A DNA stretch of 64,000 bases. Source: Caldilineaceae bacterium. Its GTDB lineage: Bacteria > Chloroflexota > Anaerolineae > Caldilineales > Caldilineaceae. The stretch lies in the NCBI GenBank assembly GCA_026708085.1, contig JAPOVP010000080.1:49002-113001 (forward strand), written 5' to 3'. The position numbers and the translations under genes are program-made. The notes beneath the pieces were generated by a model, which was given only the letters and a program-made list of their open reading frames with translations, did not search any database and had not been told where the DNA came from. Positions 1 to 9,593 of the stretch are shown in pieces; the stretch's first letter is position 1; each line of letters begins with the position of its first letter.

Positions 1-2
1 GG

Positions 3-272
3 CCAAGCAAAGAGCAGAGGGAATCGCTCTTACGCGAGGCTTTCGTAAATGTCTTTAGCGACAGCCAATACCGTGAATTGGCAAGACTGACCGGGCCAAA
101 TGAAAGAGACTACGGCTACACCTTTTCTGATGTGACCCAGCGCTTCATACCTGGCATTGTCCGCGAAGCGTACCCAGATAAAGAAGTGACTTTTGAACTC
201 GCCCTATCAGTACTTGAACAAATAGATCCCACCCAGCCGTTTGGCTCCATGGATGGTGTACGGAAATCATGA
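3..272 (+). CDS. C-terminal part of an unrecognised protein, cut by window edge
   Basis: The frame is open from the left edge to a TGA at 270-272, so this is a 3' fragment of at least 89 codons. The visible part is helical and charged, with no motif I can name. Its stop overlaps the start of the downstream Cap4-like gene (ATGA), so the two are probably translationally coupled. In CBASS operons the gene before a SAVED effector is often the cyclic-nucleotide synthase, but no nucleotidyltransferase motif is visible in this stretch, so that identity is not supported by the sequence shown. Confidence 0.6.
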   Translation, partial: PSKEQRESLLREAFVNVFSDSQYRELARLTGPNERDYGYTFSDVTQRFIPGIVREAYPDKEVTFELALSVLEQIDPTQPFGSMDGVRKS

Positions 273-1723
273 CAACACGACTAAGCGCAAGCGGTGCCCG
301 CATCAGAGGCGACGACTATCAGCATTTGTTCGCATGGCTTCAGGTGATCAGGGCAATTCAGGTAGAGAGTGGCATCGCCGAAATCGGAATAGAAGATCCC
401 GAAGCAGGCAATGCAGATGACGTTACTGTCTACACGGAGGACCAAAAACACGAATACTATCAAGTAAAGTCTTCAGTCGATGCACGAGAGACCATCGGAT
501 TAGAATGGCTCATGAAGCCGAGCAGAGCAGGTGGGCAAAGCGTAGTCCAGCGGTTCCACAGCCTGTGGGCGGATGGCCCGAAGCAATGTAAACCAAAGTT
601 ATTCTTGGTCACTAACCGCCTCGCCACACATGGAGACCCAATCCTTCGAATGATTGACGGGCGAAATCGTACCGTCGCACGGTCCTTGAGACTTGCAGAC
701 TCAAACTCAGGCGCTGGTATCGCGCGTAAGGAACTCTCTGAACACCTCCAGATCAGCGAAAAAGAAGTATTGTTTTTCCTAGAAAGCCTTTGTTTCCAAT
801 TGGGGAAGTCCGACTACGATTGGATAGAAATGGCAAAACCATTTATGTACGCAGCAAGTCTTCGCCATGATGAAGAAGCCGTTGCCCAAGGTGTAGGCAT
901 TGTGCGAGGTTGGGTAACTGCAGGCAAGAGGAAACTCACCACGGCCGAGTTGCGCCGGGCTGTTGAACCACTGAAACGCACCGATGACCTTCCGGCAGCA
1001 TCACTTCTTGTCCAGGCTATTGACAGGGACCCCATGCCCGAGGTTGCAACAATTGCTCTTGACTGGGCCAGTCTGTTCCCAGGCAGTGAGCCAAGAGTTC
1101 GCCGTCAGCCATCGGACCAATCGCTGTGGAACGACCGTTTCCGGCCAGAACTCCAAAAAGCCGCGAAGGACTTTAGAGCCCTGGGACACAACAATGTTCT
1201 CGTCCGGGGGTACATGCGTTTGCCCACTTGGTTTGCTACAGGAGTCGAGTTGGGCAAAACTGCTGACTTTCAGGTTACGTCCTTTCAGGATCAGGCACCT
1301 TGGTCATCAAAAGGAGCGTTATCTGCCATCGCTATCGAGCGCATCGATACAAACTTGGGAAATGGCGATGATCTCGCCATAGGGATTGCGTTGGCATTTG
1401 ACCTCTCGACAGATGTGCTGGCATACCTTCACGAACAACAAATCAATGTCGGTAGATATGTATGTCTCCGTCCTGCAGGCGGTGCAAATAACCAGGCAAT
1501 CCGCAACGCCGCTGAGGCTAGACAATGGGCTTATGCGGTACGGGACTTGATTCGCCACCTCGTTCAGGAATATAGACCTAGCCGAATTCATCTCTTCTTG
1601 GCGGGACCGCATAGTGCGATACTCCTGCTGGGCCACCTGTGGGATCGGATGCCAGACACACAACTCTACGAGGACCTCGGTTCCACCAAAGGGTATAATC
1701 CTTCGTACCTGATTCCGAACTGA
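269..1723 (+). CDS. Cap4-like effector: dsDNA nuclease (DUF4297-type) fused to SAVED domain
   Basis: 484 residues. The N-terminus (about 10-70) has the DUF4297/Cap4 nuclease pattern: GDDYQ near residue 15, a DD pair at 50-51, then YYQVKSS with the Q-x-K of a PD-(D/E)xK core at 65-67. The C-terminal 190 residues look like a SAVED domain, ending in the characteristic stretch RIHLFLAGPHSA, then QLYEDLG and YNPSYLIPN. In the known family, SAVED binds a cyclic oligonucleotide made by a CD-NTase and switches on DNA degradation, causing abortive infection. The start ATG overlaps the stop of the upstream gene. The synthase is not in the window, so membership of a CBASS operon is inference, although the domain pair is distinctive. 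Confidence 0.82.
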   Translation: MTTRLSASGARIRGDDYQHLFAWLQVIRAIQVESGIAEIGIEDPEAGNADDVTVYTEDQKHEYYQVKSSVDARETIGLEWLMKPSRAGGQSVVQRFHSLWADGPKQCKPKLFLVTNRLATHGDPILRMIDGRNRTVARSLRLADSNSGAGIARKELSEHLQISEKEVLFFLESLCFQLGKSDYDWIEMAKPFMYAASLRHDEEAVAQGVGIVRGWVTAGKRKLTTAELRRAVEPLKRTDDLPAASLLVQAIDRDPMPEVATIALDWASLFPGSEPRVRRQPSDQSLWNDRFRPELQKAAKDFRALGHNNVLVRGYMRLPTWFATGVELGKTADFQVTSFQDQAPWSSKGALSAIAIERIDTNLGNGDDLAIGIALAFDLSTDVLAYLHEQQINVGRYVCLRPAGGANNQAIRNAAEARQWAYAVRDLIRHLVQEYRPSRIHLFLAGPHSAILLLGHLWDRMPDTQLYEDLGSTKGYNPSYLIPN

Positions 1724-1746
1724 GGAACAGTACGTGCGAACGCATC

Positions 1747-2538
1747 TTACCGATCCGGTGAACGCACTGTCGGTAAAGGTGTAGGCTCCGTCTGGCAGCG
1801 AGAAGAAGTCCAGGAAACACTGTTCCGCTCAAGTGCGGGATTGGATCCGGGACCGGGCCCGCCGCGTCTCGCTAACTGTCTACGGGGCCACGGCTTCCAG
1901 TTCAAAGCTAGCCGGTGACGTCCTCCGGACATCTCACGCCCTCGGCGACGGTCAACACGAGACCTATGTCGACTTCTCCTTCCGTCAGGCGACCAAAACC
2001 TGGTATCCACCCAACCCGCCCCCATAAAGGACAGCAGGGGAATCTCGATCGCCTCGCGGAACCTTCCGGCAGTCACGTCGTCGACCGTTTCACTTAGCCG
2101 CTGGATTTCGTCTTCTGCTGACTCATCGCAGGCGTCGCAGCCACAGACTGGGAAAGGCTCGATGTACCATCGCCCAAACCGGATCCGAAGACCCGGAAAT
2201 GCAGTAAACACGACCGAGATAGGCGCGGCGTCAGGGTCTTTCGGGGTAAGTCTCACATCCGCACGAGTAAGGTCCAGACCCCTCTCCAGCTTCTCGTCGA
2301 AACCATATCCTTCTGCGCGCTCGACGTCGAAGTCACTCTCGAGCCTGTCTATGATTGCCAACATAGCGGCATGTAACGGGAGAAAGCGCTCGGGGTTGGT
2401 CACGCGGCTGTATGCTGGGTCTGTAAGGGACGCCTCACCAGTTCCGTATCCAGACCACCCAGGCGTTTGTTTCCGTTGCAAGTGCGGGATGCGTGCCCGT
2501 AGACGCGCTTTGAGTCTAATCATCCAGGACATGTTCAA
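1747..2538 (-). CDS. DUF6226 family protein
   Basis: About 263 codons on the minus strand. The core contains the family-like stretch RFGRWYIEPFPVCGCDACDE with two closely spaced cysteines, followed by a helical segment and a PDG turn. In relatives I recall, the protein ends near the tryptophan-rich WPRR motif. Here WKPWPRR is followed by about 30 extra Arg/Gly-rich residues, so the natural stop may have been lost. The first in-frame start is a TTG overlapping the stop of the upstream restriction-modification gene (TTGA); an ATG lies two codons later. The 4-base overlap implies co-translation with the restriction enzyme. Function is unknown; a link to the enzyme is inferred only from this coupling. 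Confidence 0.6.
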   Translation of the reverse strand: MNMSWMIRLKARLRARIPHLQRKQTPGWSGYGTGEASLTDPAYSRVTNPERFLPLHAAMLAIIDRLESDFDVERAEGYGFDEKLERGLDLTRADVRLTPKDPDAAPISVVFTAFPGLRIRFGRWYIEPFPVCGCDACDESAEDEIQRLSETVDDVTAGRFREAIEIPLLSFMGAGWVDTRFWSPDGRRSRHRSRVDRRRGREMSGGRHRLALNWKPWPRRQLARRGGPGPGSNPALERNSVSWTSSRCQTEPTPLPTVRSPDR

Positions 2539-5500
2539 TCTTCACCGGCAGTCTTGTCATCGAGATAGGCTTCCAAGCCTTCGATGTCCTCTATTTCGTC
2601 GGCATACTGGTTGTAGCCGAGACCCCGGACGTGGGGTTCGTTGCTCAGCAGATCGCGCAATCGGTCCAATTGCTCCTTGTCCCAATCCATGGCTTCGGCA
2701 ACGGCAGTGTCCCAGAGGGTGCGGACTTCGCACTCGCCGTCTCGGAACTGCGGGACTTCCATCTCCTTGGTATGTTCCCAGCAGTCGGTCAGCGTCTTAC
2801 GAACGCGGGCATCCTTGATGTTGGGGATTTTGAGGTTGCTTGCTTCCGCCGCACTGTAGATCGGGAATTCTATGGTCCGGCCTGGGTTCCGCATCAGTTG
2901 GAGGCGCCCGACCGTGGAATTGAGGAAAACAGCGAGCGTCTGCGCTTCTGCCGGCGACACCCCTGTTACGGGCATCCAACCATTACCCACGAATTTCCCA
3001 TTGTCCGCGGTGGCCGTTAGACGAGAGGTGCTATTACGTTGGCCCGCCGTCAACAGCAAGTATCCGGCCTTATCCAGGATTTTGTCCGCTTCGGGGTAGG
3101 AGCCGCCGTTTCGTTGCCGCTGACTTTCGTCCCGTTTCTTAGGAATCCAGTATTCGTCGGGCTTACTTTGTATGGCCTGCTGTCCTTCGCTCCCCTTCGA
3201 TTTCAGGATCGGGAAGCTGCCGGGGGTGCCGTGTACTGCGCGCTCGAAGGAGCCGCGCAGTACACGGCCTGTCGCATGAACCGACAGGCCAGGTACCATA
3301 TTGATCGCCTGTAAGTCCGGGTGATTGGCATACCTGGTCGCAGCTTCCGCTAACTCGGGCGCCCTCCAGATAGCCGGTGACCAATCGCCATTTTCCATCC
3401 TGCCGGCGGGCCACTCGGAGATCTCTCCCCAGCCGTTCGACATCTGGCCCAGGTCGCATTCCTGCAGGCAACGGTGCAGGTCCTCAACTTCGCCTTCATC
3501 CACCGGCATCCTGTCCAGGTGGATGAAACGCGTCGGAGGCTTGGGTCCATTGGGGTGGCGGCGCATAACGACGATGCTCTCGTTGATGCTGGTTTGCTGA
3601 CTCAGGTTGATCTGCCCAGGCTGGTGGCAGGTCAGAACCGTATGGATGTGGAACCGTTGCGCCAGTATTTGGCGTTCCTTCAGTCCCGAAGTGGAAGATA
3701 GGGCGATGGTCGGATTGATCATCGACACCACCCCATCGGGCCGCTTTTGTATGTGGTCCGCCAGGGCCACAAAAAGTGGCCCGATGGAATTCTTGTCTGA
3801 GAACTCCATCAGGTCGGGGTCCGTTCCCACCAGGAATCCCTCCATCGCGTCTGCCCGGGAGCGCATCTTCTGCTGCGTTTCCTTCGGGAACTTCTCGCCC
3901 ATCTTGGCCCGGTTGGTGAAGGGCGGGTTCATAATGACGATGCGGACGTCCTTGACGGCCGAGACAGCGTCCTCCAGCTCGGTGTCATCAGACGGACCCC
4001 AGGTTAGCCGCGACCCTATCTTGTCGTCGGCGAGCCCCAACTCGCTGTTTCTCGGTATGATTGCTTTCTGCCCCAGCAGTTCAAGAGTGCCGACTGAGAT
4101 GCGCCTGGAGTCATCCGGATGTGGACCATAGGGCATGAGATGAAGACCCATCGAACGATATCGGATCTCCTGGTTTCCCGTGGTCAACTGGGAGGCCGCC
4201 AGTTGCAAAGAGACCGGGTTGATGTCCAGGCCCTTGATGGTCTCCTCGACTCCGAGCTTCTGAAGCTCTACCAGCCGGTCTGTACCGGCCCCCAGCTCCT
4301 GGGCCCTTCTCTTCATGTCGGTGAGCATGGCCGCCAGCAGCGTGCCGCTGCCGCAGGCCAGGTCCACCGTCTTGAATTCACGCCATACGGCGGGGTCGAT
4401 CCAATCCTGTTCGCCGCAGGCGTCCAAGGTTAGGCGCGCGACAATGGAGGCCGCCACCGGTCTCGTGAAAAAGGCCCCGTCGCTGGCCTGATTGCCCATA
4501 ACACGGTTGAACAGCGGGCCTGCGTGGTCCGCTCCCATGTCAGCATAGGATTCGGCGATACGCTCGGCCTCGGCGGCAATGTGGCGCAGAGCGCGCTCCA
4601 GACCGGCCAGTTTGCCTGTGTCCTCGACGGCTTGGATGGCGTTGACCGCCGGTTCCAGGACGGGACGAAAGTCATGGCGCATGATCTGGTTCCATTCCCT
4701 GTTGACCCGTCGCACCACGTTCACGTCGTTCTTGACCGCCTCCAGGTCGCTCACCCCGCTGAGCCACCGGCCATTGGCGATGCGCTGGTGCAACATGGCC
4801 GCGTTCATCATCAACAGTGCCGCGATGGTGCAACCATCGGCCTGCTTGTTGAGTTCGCTCTCCTTCAGGTTGTCCAGCCCGAAATGGCGGTCGAGGTCCG
4901 GGCGCAGTTCGTCGGCGTTCAGATGGTGTGCAGCCTCTCTGATGCTGTCCTCCAGGATATTCAAGTCACGGAGGACCCGGTCACTGGTCAGGCCGGACTT
5001 CTCCAACAGGTTCATACAAATCGCTTCTCCGAACTCCTCCATTTCCCGCAGTAGCCTCATTTGCCGTTGGATGACCTTCTGCTCGCCTTTCTCTCGCTTC
5101 TTTTTCTTCTCCGCCATGGACGGCAAGGGATTGCCCCCGCCATTGTTTATCATCTCCTTGGCTCTTCTCTTGGTCCTCCTGATATTCAATTTGCCGGGTC
5201 TGCCGGCTGCATCCGGTTTGTTTCTGACGACCGTGTCCGTGCGCATGTCGAAGCTGCCGTCGCCGTTCACTTTGCCCGTGATGATCAACGTTGGTTCTGC
5301 CGTAACGTAGGCCGCTTTCTGTTTCTGGAGAGAAGTGAAACCATCGGGGTCCTTGGTGTCCGGCACAGGTGGTTCGAACGCCTCCGATACCGGCAAGGGA
5401 ACGAACTTGCTGGCTCGCGGGCTGGCGCCCTTGAGCACGTTCTCGACGTCCTCTTGCGCGTTCCCCGGGGCGCCCTCGTGCATCCAGTACTGGACACGTT

Positions 5501-7661
5501 TGCTTTCACCCTTGGCGATGCCAATGAAGGTATGGACCTTTTCGGGAACCTTGGGAAGGTACAACTGCAACAACCCGGACAGGTTCTCTTCGATGCGCTG
5601 GTCGTGAGCGCGCAAGGCCAGGAGTATCTGTCCCAGCTCTTGCCATCCTTCCTCCGGGGAGCTGTTGCTGAGCCAGGCCTCGGCGTCTCCGTTCGCAGGA
5701 AAGACGATGGGACAGATGATATACCCCATCTCTTTGCCCTCGGCCGTACGCATGGCGCGACCAACGGCCTGGATAACGTCGATGGGGCTCTTCCGAGGTT
5801 CGAGAAAGGCAACGGCACTGAGGGAGGGCGAATCCGTGCCCTCGCCGAAAATGCCGACATTGATGATGCCATGAGGCTGCGCATCGGTGGCCGCCGCCAG
5901 ACGGCGCTTGGCGTTCTCTCTGCTGGAGACGTTGCTGGTGGCGTCAAGGTGTTCCAATGCGTAGTCGGCAGCCTCTCTCCCACTACCGAACTCAGTGAGC
6001 CAGTCCTGGAGCCACTCCTTTACAAAGGGCTCCTGCAGGTCCTTCGTCATGTTCTTGGACTTGTCCACGGTGTTCATGAATGCGATGCACGACTTGATGG
6101 GAACAGTGCCGCTTTCCTCACTCCATGTTGCTCCGCCCATTGCGAGGGCAAAAGCCAGACCGCGGAGAAAGTGGGGCGTAGTCAGTCGATTGCGCCCCTT
6201 GCTCTCGGTGTCTTGGGCAAGCCGGTATGCAACGTCGTAGACATCGGCCCCGTTGACGCCCACGGCGATGATGCGGTAGTCGGCAAGCCAGCCGTTGTTA
6301 ACGGCCTCCACATAGCTCTTGCGGTACAACTCGACGCCGAAGACCTCTTCGTCATCCATGGACCGGACAACCCAGTCGCTGTTCTGACTGAGTTTGACCT
6401 TGGTCGTGTCATAGACCCGCGGTGTGGCAGTCTGGTAGACGCGGTAGGTTGCAGGCATCGCGTCATTGTCGTGACAGAGTGTGAAGTCGCGAACGCGTTG
6501 CTCGTCGGGGGAGAGCACGGCGCTCTTTGCACTCTTCTTGCGGCGCAGGCCGGCGGTACGGTGCGCTTCGTCGGCGACGAGGACCTGCGCGGTGACGCCG
6601 ACCTCTTGCAAGGCGTCGGCGATGGGACGGCCGCTTTGGTAGGTGCCGAAGATGACGTTGATGCGCTTGGCGTTCTTTCCATCTCGTATCCATTCAGCGA
6701 TTTCTGACGGGTCCGTGGTGACCATTCCCTTCACCACGGAGGCGCTTACGTTGCTGTTGTCCAGGGTCGGGTCGGAGGTGGTGTCGCGGGTCCCCTCCTT
6801 CCTGGGGTCATAACCCGCAGTGACGTCGGAGCACACGGCGAGCGCCCGCAGCCGGGTGGTCGCGTACTGGAGGTATTCACGCCTGATCTGCGCCACAAGC
6901 GCAATGGAAGGGCATAGGACAATGGACAACTCCCCCGGTTGCGTCAACTTCTCAATGATGCGCAAGGAGATGCGGGTCTTGCCGGTGCCGCAGGGCAGAA
7001 TGATCTTGCCGCGGGCATGACCGGCGGGCGATCCGCCGCTCTGCGACCGTTCATGATCCCTGAGAATGCGAATGCTCTCGGCGATAGCCTCGGCCTGCAT
7101 GCACGACTTGGTTTGTCGTCGCGGTTCGCTTCCCGGATTGGGCGCGCAATGCGGACACTCTTCTTCGATGGGCGCAGTCTGCTGGTCCAGCAGGTCATTG
7201 GTGACGTTCACCAGCTTGACCGGCTTGCTGGTCATCGAGAGGACCTGCAGTGCGTTGTTGCTCAACGGACAGTTGCCGTTGGTTACAATCCAGCGTTCCG
7301 CCCAGAAGTCATCTGAGGAGGCACTGGCGAACTTGTCGGTTTCACCCTTCTCGATGGGAGCACCGTTGCCGTGCTCATCTAGTTGCCGGGCCTTGCATTG
7401 GATGGCAATGAACTGGTTGTCTTCGAGGCGAACCGCAACCGCGTCGATCCCCACGTCCTGCTTGGTGGTCTTGGGGAAGTGGTCTTCCCGCTCCGGCCAT
7501 TCATCCCAAGGGTAACACCGGTCGATGTCCCACTCTTTGAGGTATGGGCCTACCTGAACAGTGAGGTCCTCAAGCCATGTGCCATCCGTGGCCTGAGGAT
7601 TCATCTCATTCGTGATATCAAGAGCCTCCGAGATAATATCTCGTGTGTTGGTGGCCTGCAT
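2535..7661 (-). CDS. Type ISP-like single-chain restriction-modification enzyme (nuclease-helicase-methyltransferase)
   Basis: 1708 residues. Order of domains: Mrr-like nuclease near the N-terminus (D73, then Q88-C-K90 in IAIQCKAR); superfamily 2 ATPase with Walker A PCGTGKT (about 224-230), DEAH (364-367) and motif VI QAVGRAMR; a helical coupler; N6-adenine methyltransferase with motif I DLACGSGTLL (about 1100) and catalytic NPPF (about 1245); then a C-terminal target-recognition-like region. This matches the LlaGI/LlaBIII type ISP plan, though it is somewhat longer than those roughly 1570-residue enzymes as I recall them. Such enzymes translocate along DNA and cut when two converge, while methylating one strand of an asymmetric site. 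It heads a two-gene unit with the DUF6226 gene. All catalytic motifs look intact. Confidence 0.85.
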   Translation of the reverse strand: MQATNTRDIISEALDITNEMNPQATDGTWLEDLTVQVGPYLKEWDIDRCYPWDEWPEREDHFPKTTKQDVGIDAVAVRLEDNQFIAIQCKARQLDEHGNGAPIEKGETDKFASASSDDFWAERWIVTNGNCPLSNNALQVLSMTSKPVKLVNVTNDLLDQQTAPIEEECPHCAPNPGSEPRRQTKSCMQAEAIAESIRILRDHERSQSGGSPAGHARGKIILPCGTGKTRISLRIIEKLTQPGELSIVLCPSIALVAQIRREYLQYATTRLRALAVCSDVTAGYDPRKEGTRDTTSDPTLDNSNVSASVVKGMVTTDPSEIAEWIRDGKNAKRINVIFGTYQSGRPIADALQEVGVTAQVLVADEAHRTAGLRRKKSAKSAVLSPDEQRVRDFTLCHDNDAMPATYRVYQTATPRVYDTTKVKLSQNSDWVVRSMDDEEVFGVELYRKSYVEAVNNGWLADYRIIAVGVNGADVYDVAYRLAQDTESKGRNRLTTPHFLRGLAFALAMGGATWSEESGTVPIKSCIAFMNTVDKSKNMTKDLQEPFVKEWLQDWLTEFGSGREAADYALEHLDATSNVSSRENAKRRLAAATDAQPHGIINVGIFGEGTDSPSLSAVAFLEPRKSPIDVIQAVGRAMRTAEGKEMGYIICPIVFPANGDAEAWLSNSSPEEGWQELGQILLALRAHDQRIEENLSGLLQLYLPKVPEKVHTFIGIAKGESKRVQYWMHEGAPGNAQEDVENVLKGASPRASKFVPLPVSEAFEPPVPDTKDPDGFTSLQKQKAAYVTAEPTLIITGKVNGDGSFDMRTDTVVRNKPDAAGRPGKLNIRRTKRRAKEMINNGGGNPLPSMAEKKKKREKGEQKVIQRQMRLLREMEEFGEAICMNLLEKSGLTSDRVLRDLNILEDSIREAAHHLNADELRPDLDRHFGLDNLKESELNKQADGCTIAALLMMNAAMLHQRIANGRWLSGVSDLEAVKNDVNVVRRVNREWNQIMRHDFRPVLEPAVNAIQAVEDTGKLAGLERALRHIAAEAERIAESYADMGADHAGPLFNRVMGNQASDGAFFTRPVAASIVARLTLDACGEQDWIDPAVWREFKTVDLACGSGTLLAAMLTDMKRRAQELGAGTDRLVELQKLGVEETIKGLDINPVSLQLAASQLTTGNQEIRYRSMGLHLMPYGPHPDDSRRISVGTLELLGQKAIIPRNSELGLADDKIGSRLTWGPSDDTELEDAVSAVKDVRIVIMNPPFTNRAKMGEKFPKETQQKMRSRADAMEGFLVGTDPDLMEFSDKNSIGPLFVALADHIQKRPDGVVSMINPTIALSSTSGLKERQILAQRFHIHTVLTCHQPGQINLSQQTSINESIVVMRRHPNGPKPPTRFIHLDRMPVDEGEVEDLHRCLQECDLGQMSNGWGEISEWPAGRMENGDWSPAIWRAPELAEAATRYANHPDLQAINMVPGLSVHATGRVLRGSFERAVHGTPGSFPILKSKGSEGQQAIQSKPDEYWIPKKRDESQRQRNGGSYPEADKILDKAGYLLLTAGQRNSTSRLTATADNGKFVGNGWMPVTGVSPAEAQTLAVFLNSTVGRLQLMRNPGRTIEFPIYSAAEASNLKIPNIKDARVRKTLTDCWEHTKEMEVPQFRDGECEVRTLWDTAVAEAMDWDKEQLDRLRDLLSNEPHVRGLGYNQYADEIEDIEGLEAYLDDKTAGED

Positions 7662-8077
7662 TTCTTCTCCTTACGCTGTTGGTTTGCGTTCCCTTTCAGC
7701 CAGGCTGTTCAGCGCCCGGCCTTCGTCTCCTGGGGGGTAGAAGAAACGTATTCGGCGTTCAATTCATCCGAGCCGAGTTCCGGTTAGATGAAACAAACTC
7801 TGCTCGCTACGTCATTGCGGCAGCTTTGAAGTCCTCAACTTCGGTTTCCCTGGCCCGTTCTCAGGCTTGCCAGTAGATGCAGTCGAAGCCCTGACGAACT
7901 GGGCTAAGGAACTGGTGAATAGTTGGCCGGACATTGGTCGTGGACTGTGGGGGTGGCTTGAGATTCTGGCGTAGTGTACCCGCGGGGCGGCGGTTGTGCC
8001 AGTTCAGAGGTTGTGGGCACCCACAAGGGGTGCCCCTACGGGATGCCGCGCCTAGGCGGAGGAGGCCCTTGCGCTAT
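7662..8077. other. Intergenic region with gene remnant, short repeat and hairpin
   Basis: This 416-base gap lies upstream of the restriction-modification gene and downstream of the secreted nuclease gene. An open stretch of about 55 codons ending in a TAG at about 7973-7975 has no plausible start and may be a gene remnant. Bases 7971-8008 recur almost unchanged at 10463-10497 (GTAGTGTACCCGCGGGGCGG core). A perfect hairpin, GGGCACCC (8015-8022) with GGGTGCCC (8028-8035), lies just past the 3' end of the minus-strand gene at 8078 and could serve as its terminator, though no T-run follows. Confidence 0.45.
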
Positions 8078-9508
8078 CTAGCGCTCACAGGCGATACCAT
8101 CCCGATCCCGATCGAATTTCGGCTGGTAGCAACGATGGTCTCTTCCCATATTGCTCATGCCCATGGAGTGGGCCTCCGTGCAGTTGCTCGGACAGGACCC
8201 CCCCGACGGCGGCGTATTGGCTGGCGGCGGCGCAGAGCCTGGGTCGGTGAACTGCATCTGCGTGTTGGGGCAGGAGTCCAGCATTCGTTGCGCGACGGCC
8301 GCCTCGGCCCGGTCCATCGAGAGGTTGTACTTGCGCTTGACCTGCACGACCCGGTTGACGTACCAGCACTGGTTCAGGGCGGGCAGCCACTGGGCCAGGT
8401 CTTTGTCGACCTTCTGGTGCCTGTTCACGCTGGGGCTGGCCAGGGTGAGGTTGAGCAGGTCGTTGGCGAAGTTGCGCCGGGTGGCGCTGCTGGCGGCGCA
8501 GAGGCCGCTGTCGTGGGCCTCGCTGCGGGCGACGATGTGCTCGATGTCCGTCTCTCTGATGCTGGCGAAGTAGGTGCCGGTGTAGGGGCCGTAGATGCGG
8601 CCGCCCTGCTGGTTGACGATACGCGGCTCGACGCTCTGGGAATAGGGATAGAGGTCCGAGTCGTAGTGCGAGCAGCGGTTTTCGGGCTCGATTCTGATGC
8701 CGCTCAGGTTGCCCCCGTCCGACGGTGTGGCCGTGGGCCGGCCGGGCGTGCGCGTGGGTATGGGGGTGCGCGTCGGCGATGGCGACGGCGGGATGGTTGG
8801 CGTGGCCCGCACTGTCGGGACTGCATTCACGTCGACGTTTACGATCAGGTACGGCGCGTAGATCCAGCCACGCTGCCCGTCCACGCAGCAGAACTCCAGC
8901 CAGGTGCCGGCGGGGTTGCGGCCGCGGACGTTGTACTGCTCGCCCCTGGGGATGGCATCGATGACCGGGTATTCGGGCCCGGGCCCCTTTCTGACGTTGA
9001 TCCAGTCGGTGTTGACGGTAAAAAAGGGCGTCGGCACCGGCGTGGCGGTCGGCGTCTGCGTGTTCGTAGGCGCACGGGTCGGCCTGGGCGTATTGGTGGG
9101 GCTGGGCGTGCTGGTCGGCGCGGGCGTGTTTGTCGGCCTGGGTGTGCGCGTGAGGCTGGGCGTTGCCGTCGGACCGGGCGTATTGGTCGGCGCAGGGGTG
9201 TGCGTGGGCCCGGTCGGCGTGGGGATGGGAGTGTTGGTTGGCCTCGGCGTGCTGGTCGTCCTGGCCGTGCGCGTTGCTGTCGGCTCGGGTGTGGGCGTTC
9301 GGGTCGGCTCCGGGGCCTGCGCGGCCTGCGAGCCGGGCGCGGGCCGCGCCGCGTTGGCCTCCTCGAGCCGTTGCACGCGCGCCGTCAGCTCGTTGACCTG
9401 CGTCGACAGGGTTTGCAACTGGAAGTAGAGCCCGACGAGAAGGATCAGTGCCGCGACGATCGTGACGACGAGGAGAAGACGGAAGACGAAACGGAAAAAT
9501 CTCTTCAT
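8078..9508 (-). CDS. Secreted/anchored SH3b protein with HNH (DUF1524-like) nuclease and excalibur domain
   Basis: 476 residues. An N-terminal membrane segment (about 9-29) is followed by a coiled coil, then a roughly 100-residue Thr/Pro linker (repeats of the type TNTPAPT), an SH3b domain (WINVRKGPGPEYPVI to WIYAPYL), a second short linker, an HNH-like nuclease region with the DIEHIVARSEAHDSGLC motif and downstream Asn/His positions, and a C-terminal excalibur calcium-binding motif (DRDRDGIACE). This suggests a surface-anchored or released nuclease bound to the cell wall. It is a paralogue of the gene at 10642-11403, which lacks the nuclease. The role is unproven; nutrient DNA breakdown or an extracellular toxin are both possible. 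Confidence 0.78.
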   Translation of the reverse strand: MKRFFRFVFRLLLVVTIVAALILLVGLYFQLQTLSTQVNELTARVQRLEEANAARPAPGSQAAQAPEPTRTPTPEPTATRTARTTSTPRPTNTPIPTPTGPTHTPAPTNTPGPTATPSLTRTPRPTNTPAPTSTPSPTNTPRPTRAPTNTQTPTATPVPTPFFTVNTDWINVRKGPGPEYPVIDAIPRGEQYNVRGRNPAGTWLEFCCVDGQRGWIYAPYLIVNVDVNAVPTVRATPTIPPSPSPTRTPIPTRTPGRPTATPSDGGNLSGIRIEPENRCSHYDSDLYPYSQSVEPRIVNQQGGRIYGPYTGTYFASIRETDIEHIVARSEAHDSGLCAASSATRRNFANDLLNLTLASPSVNRHQKVDKDLAQWLPALNQCWYVNRVVQVKRKYNLSMDRAEAAVAQRMLDSCPNTQMQFTDPGSAPPPANTPPSGGSCPSNCTEAHSMGMSNMGRDHRCYQPKFDRDRDGIACER

Positions 9509-9552
9509 TGAGAACCTGTCTAATGGTGTGTTGCGGTACGGTTATTTGAAGT

Positions 9553-9584
9553 GGCTTTCGACGCGCCCGGGCGCGTCGAAAGCC
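9553..9584. terminator. 32-base perfect palindrome, probable terminator
   Basis: GGCTTTCGACGCGCCC followed by its exact reverse complement lies 9 bases beyond the stop of the HEPN-like gene and about 45 bases before the start of the secreted nuclease gene, both on the minus strand. It could fold into a very strong hairpin. There is no T-run on the minus strand after it, so it may be a terminator without a U tract or a protein-binding palindrome. Confidence 0.55.
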
Positions 9585-9593
9585 CTCCAAACG

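Noticed and set aside
1747..2097. Frameshift in the 3' half of the DUF6226 gene
   Set aside because: The family-like PDG and WPRR points stay in one frame, so loss of the stop codon explains the long tail better than a frameshift.
5061..6707. 548-codon plus-strand open frame
   Set aside because: It is antisense to the restriction-modification gene, whose motifs are clear, and has no recognisable content.
7934..9511. 525-codon plus-strand frame rich in Gly/Arg
   Set aside because: Shadow of the secreted SH3b-HNH gene; low-complexity content follows from the Thr/Pro linker.
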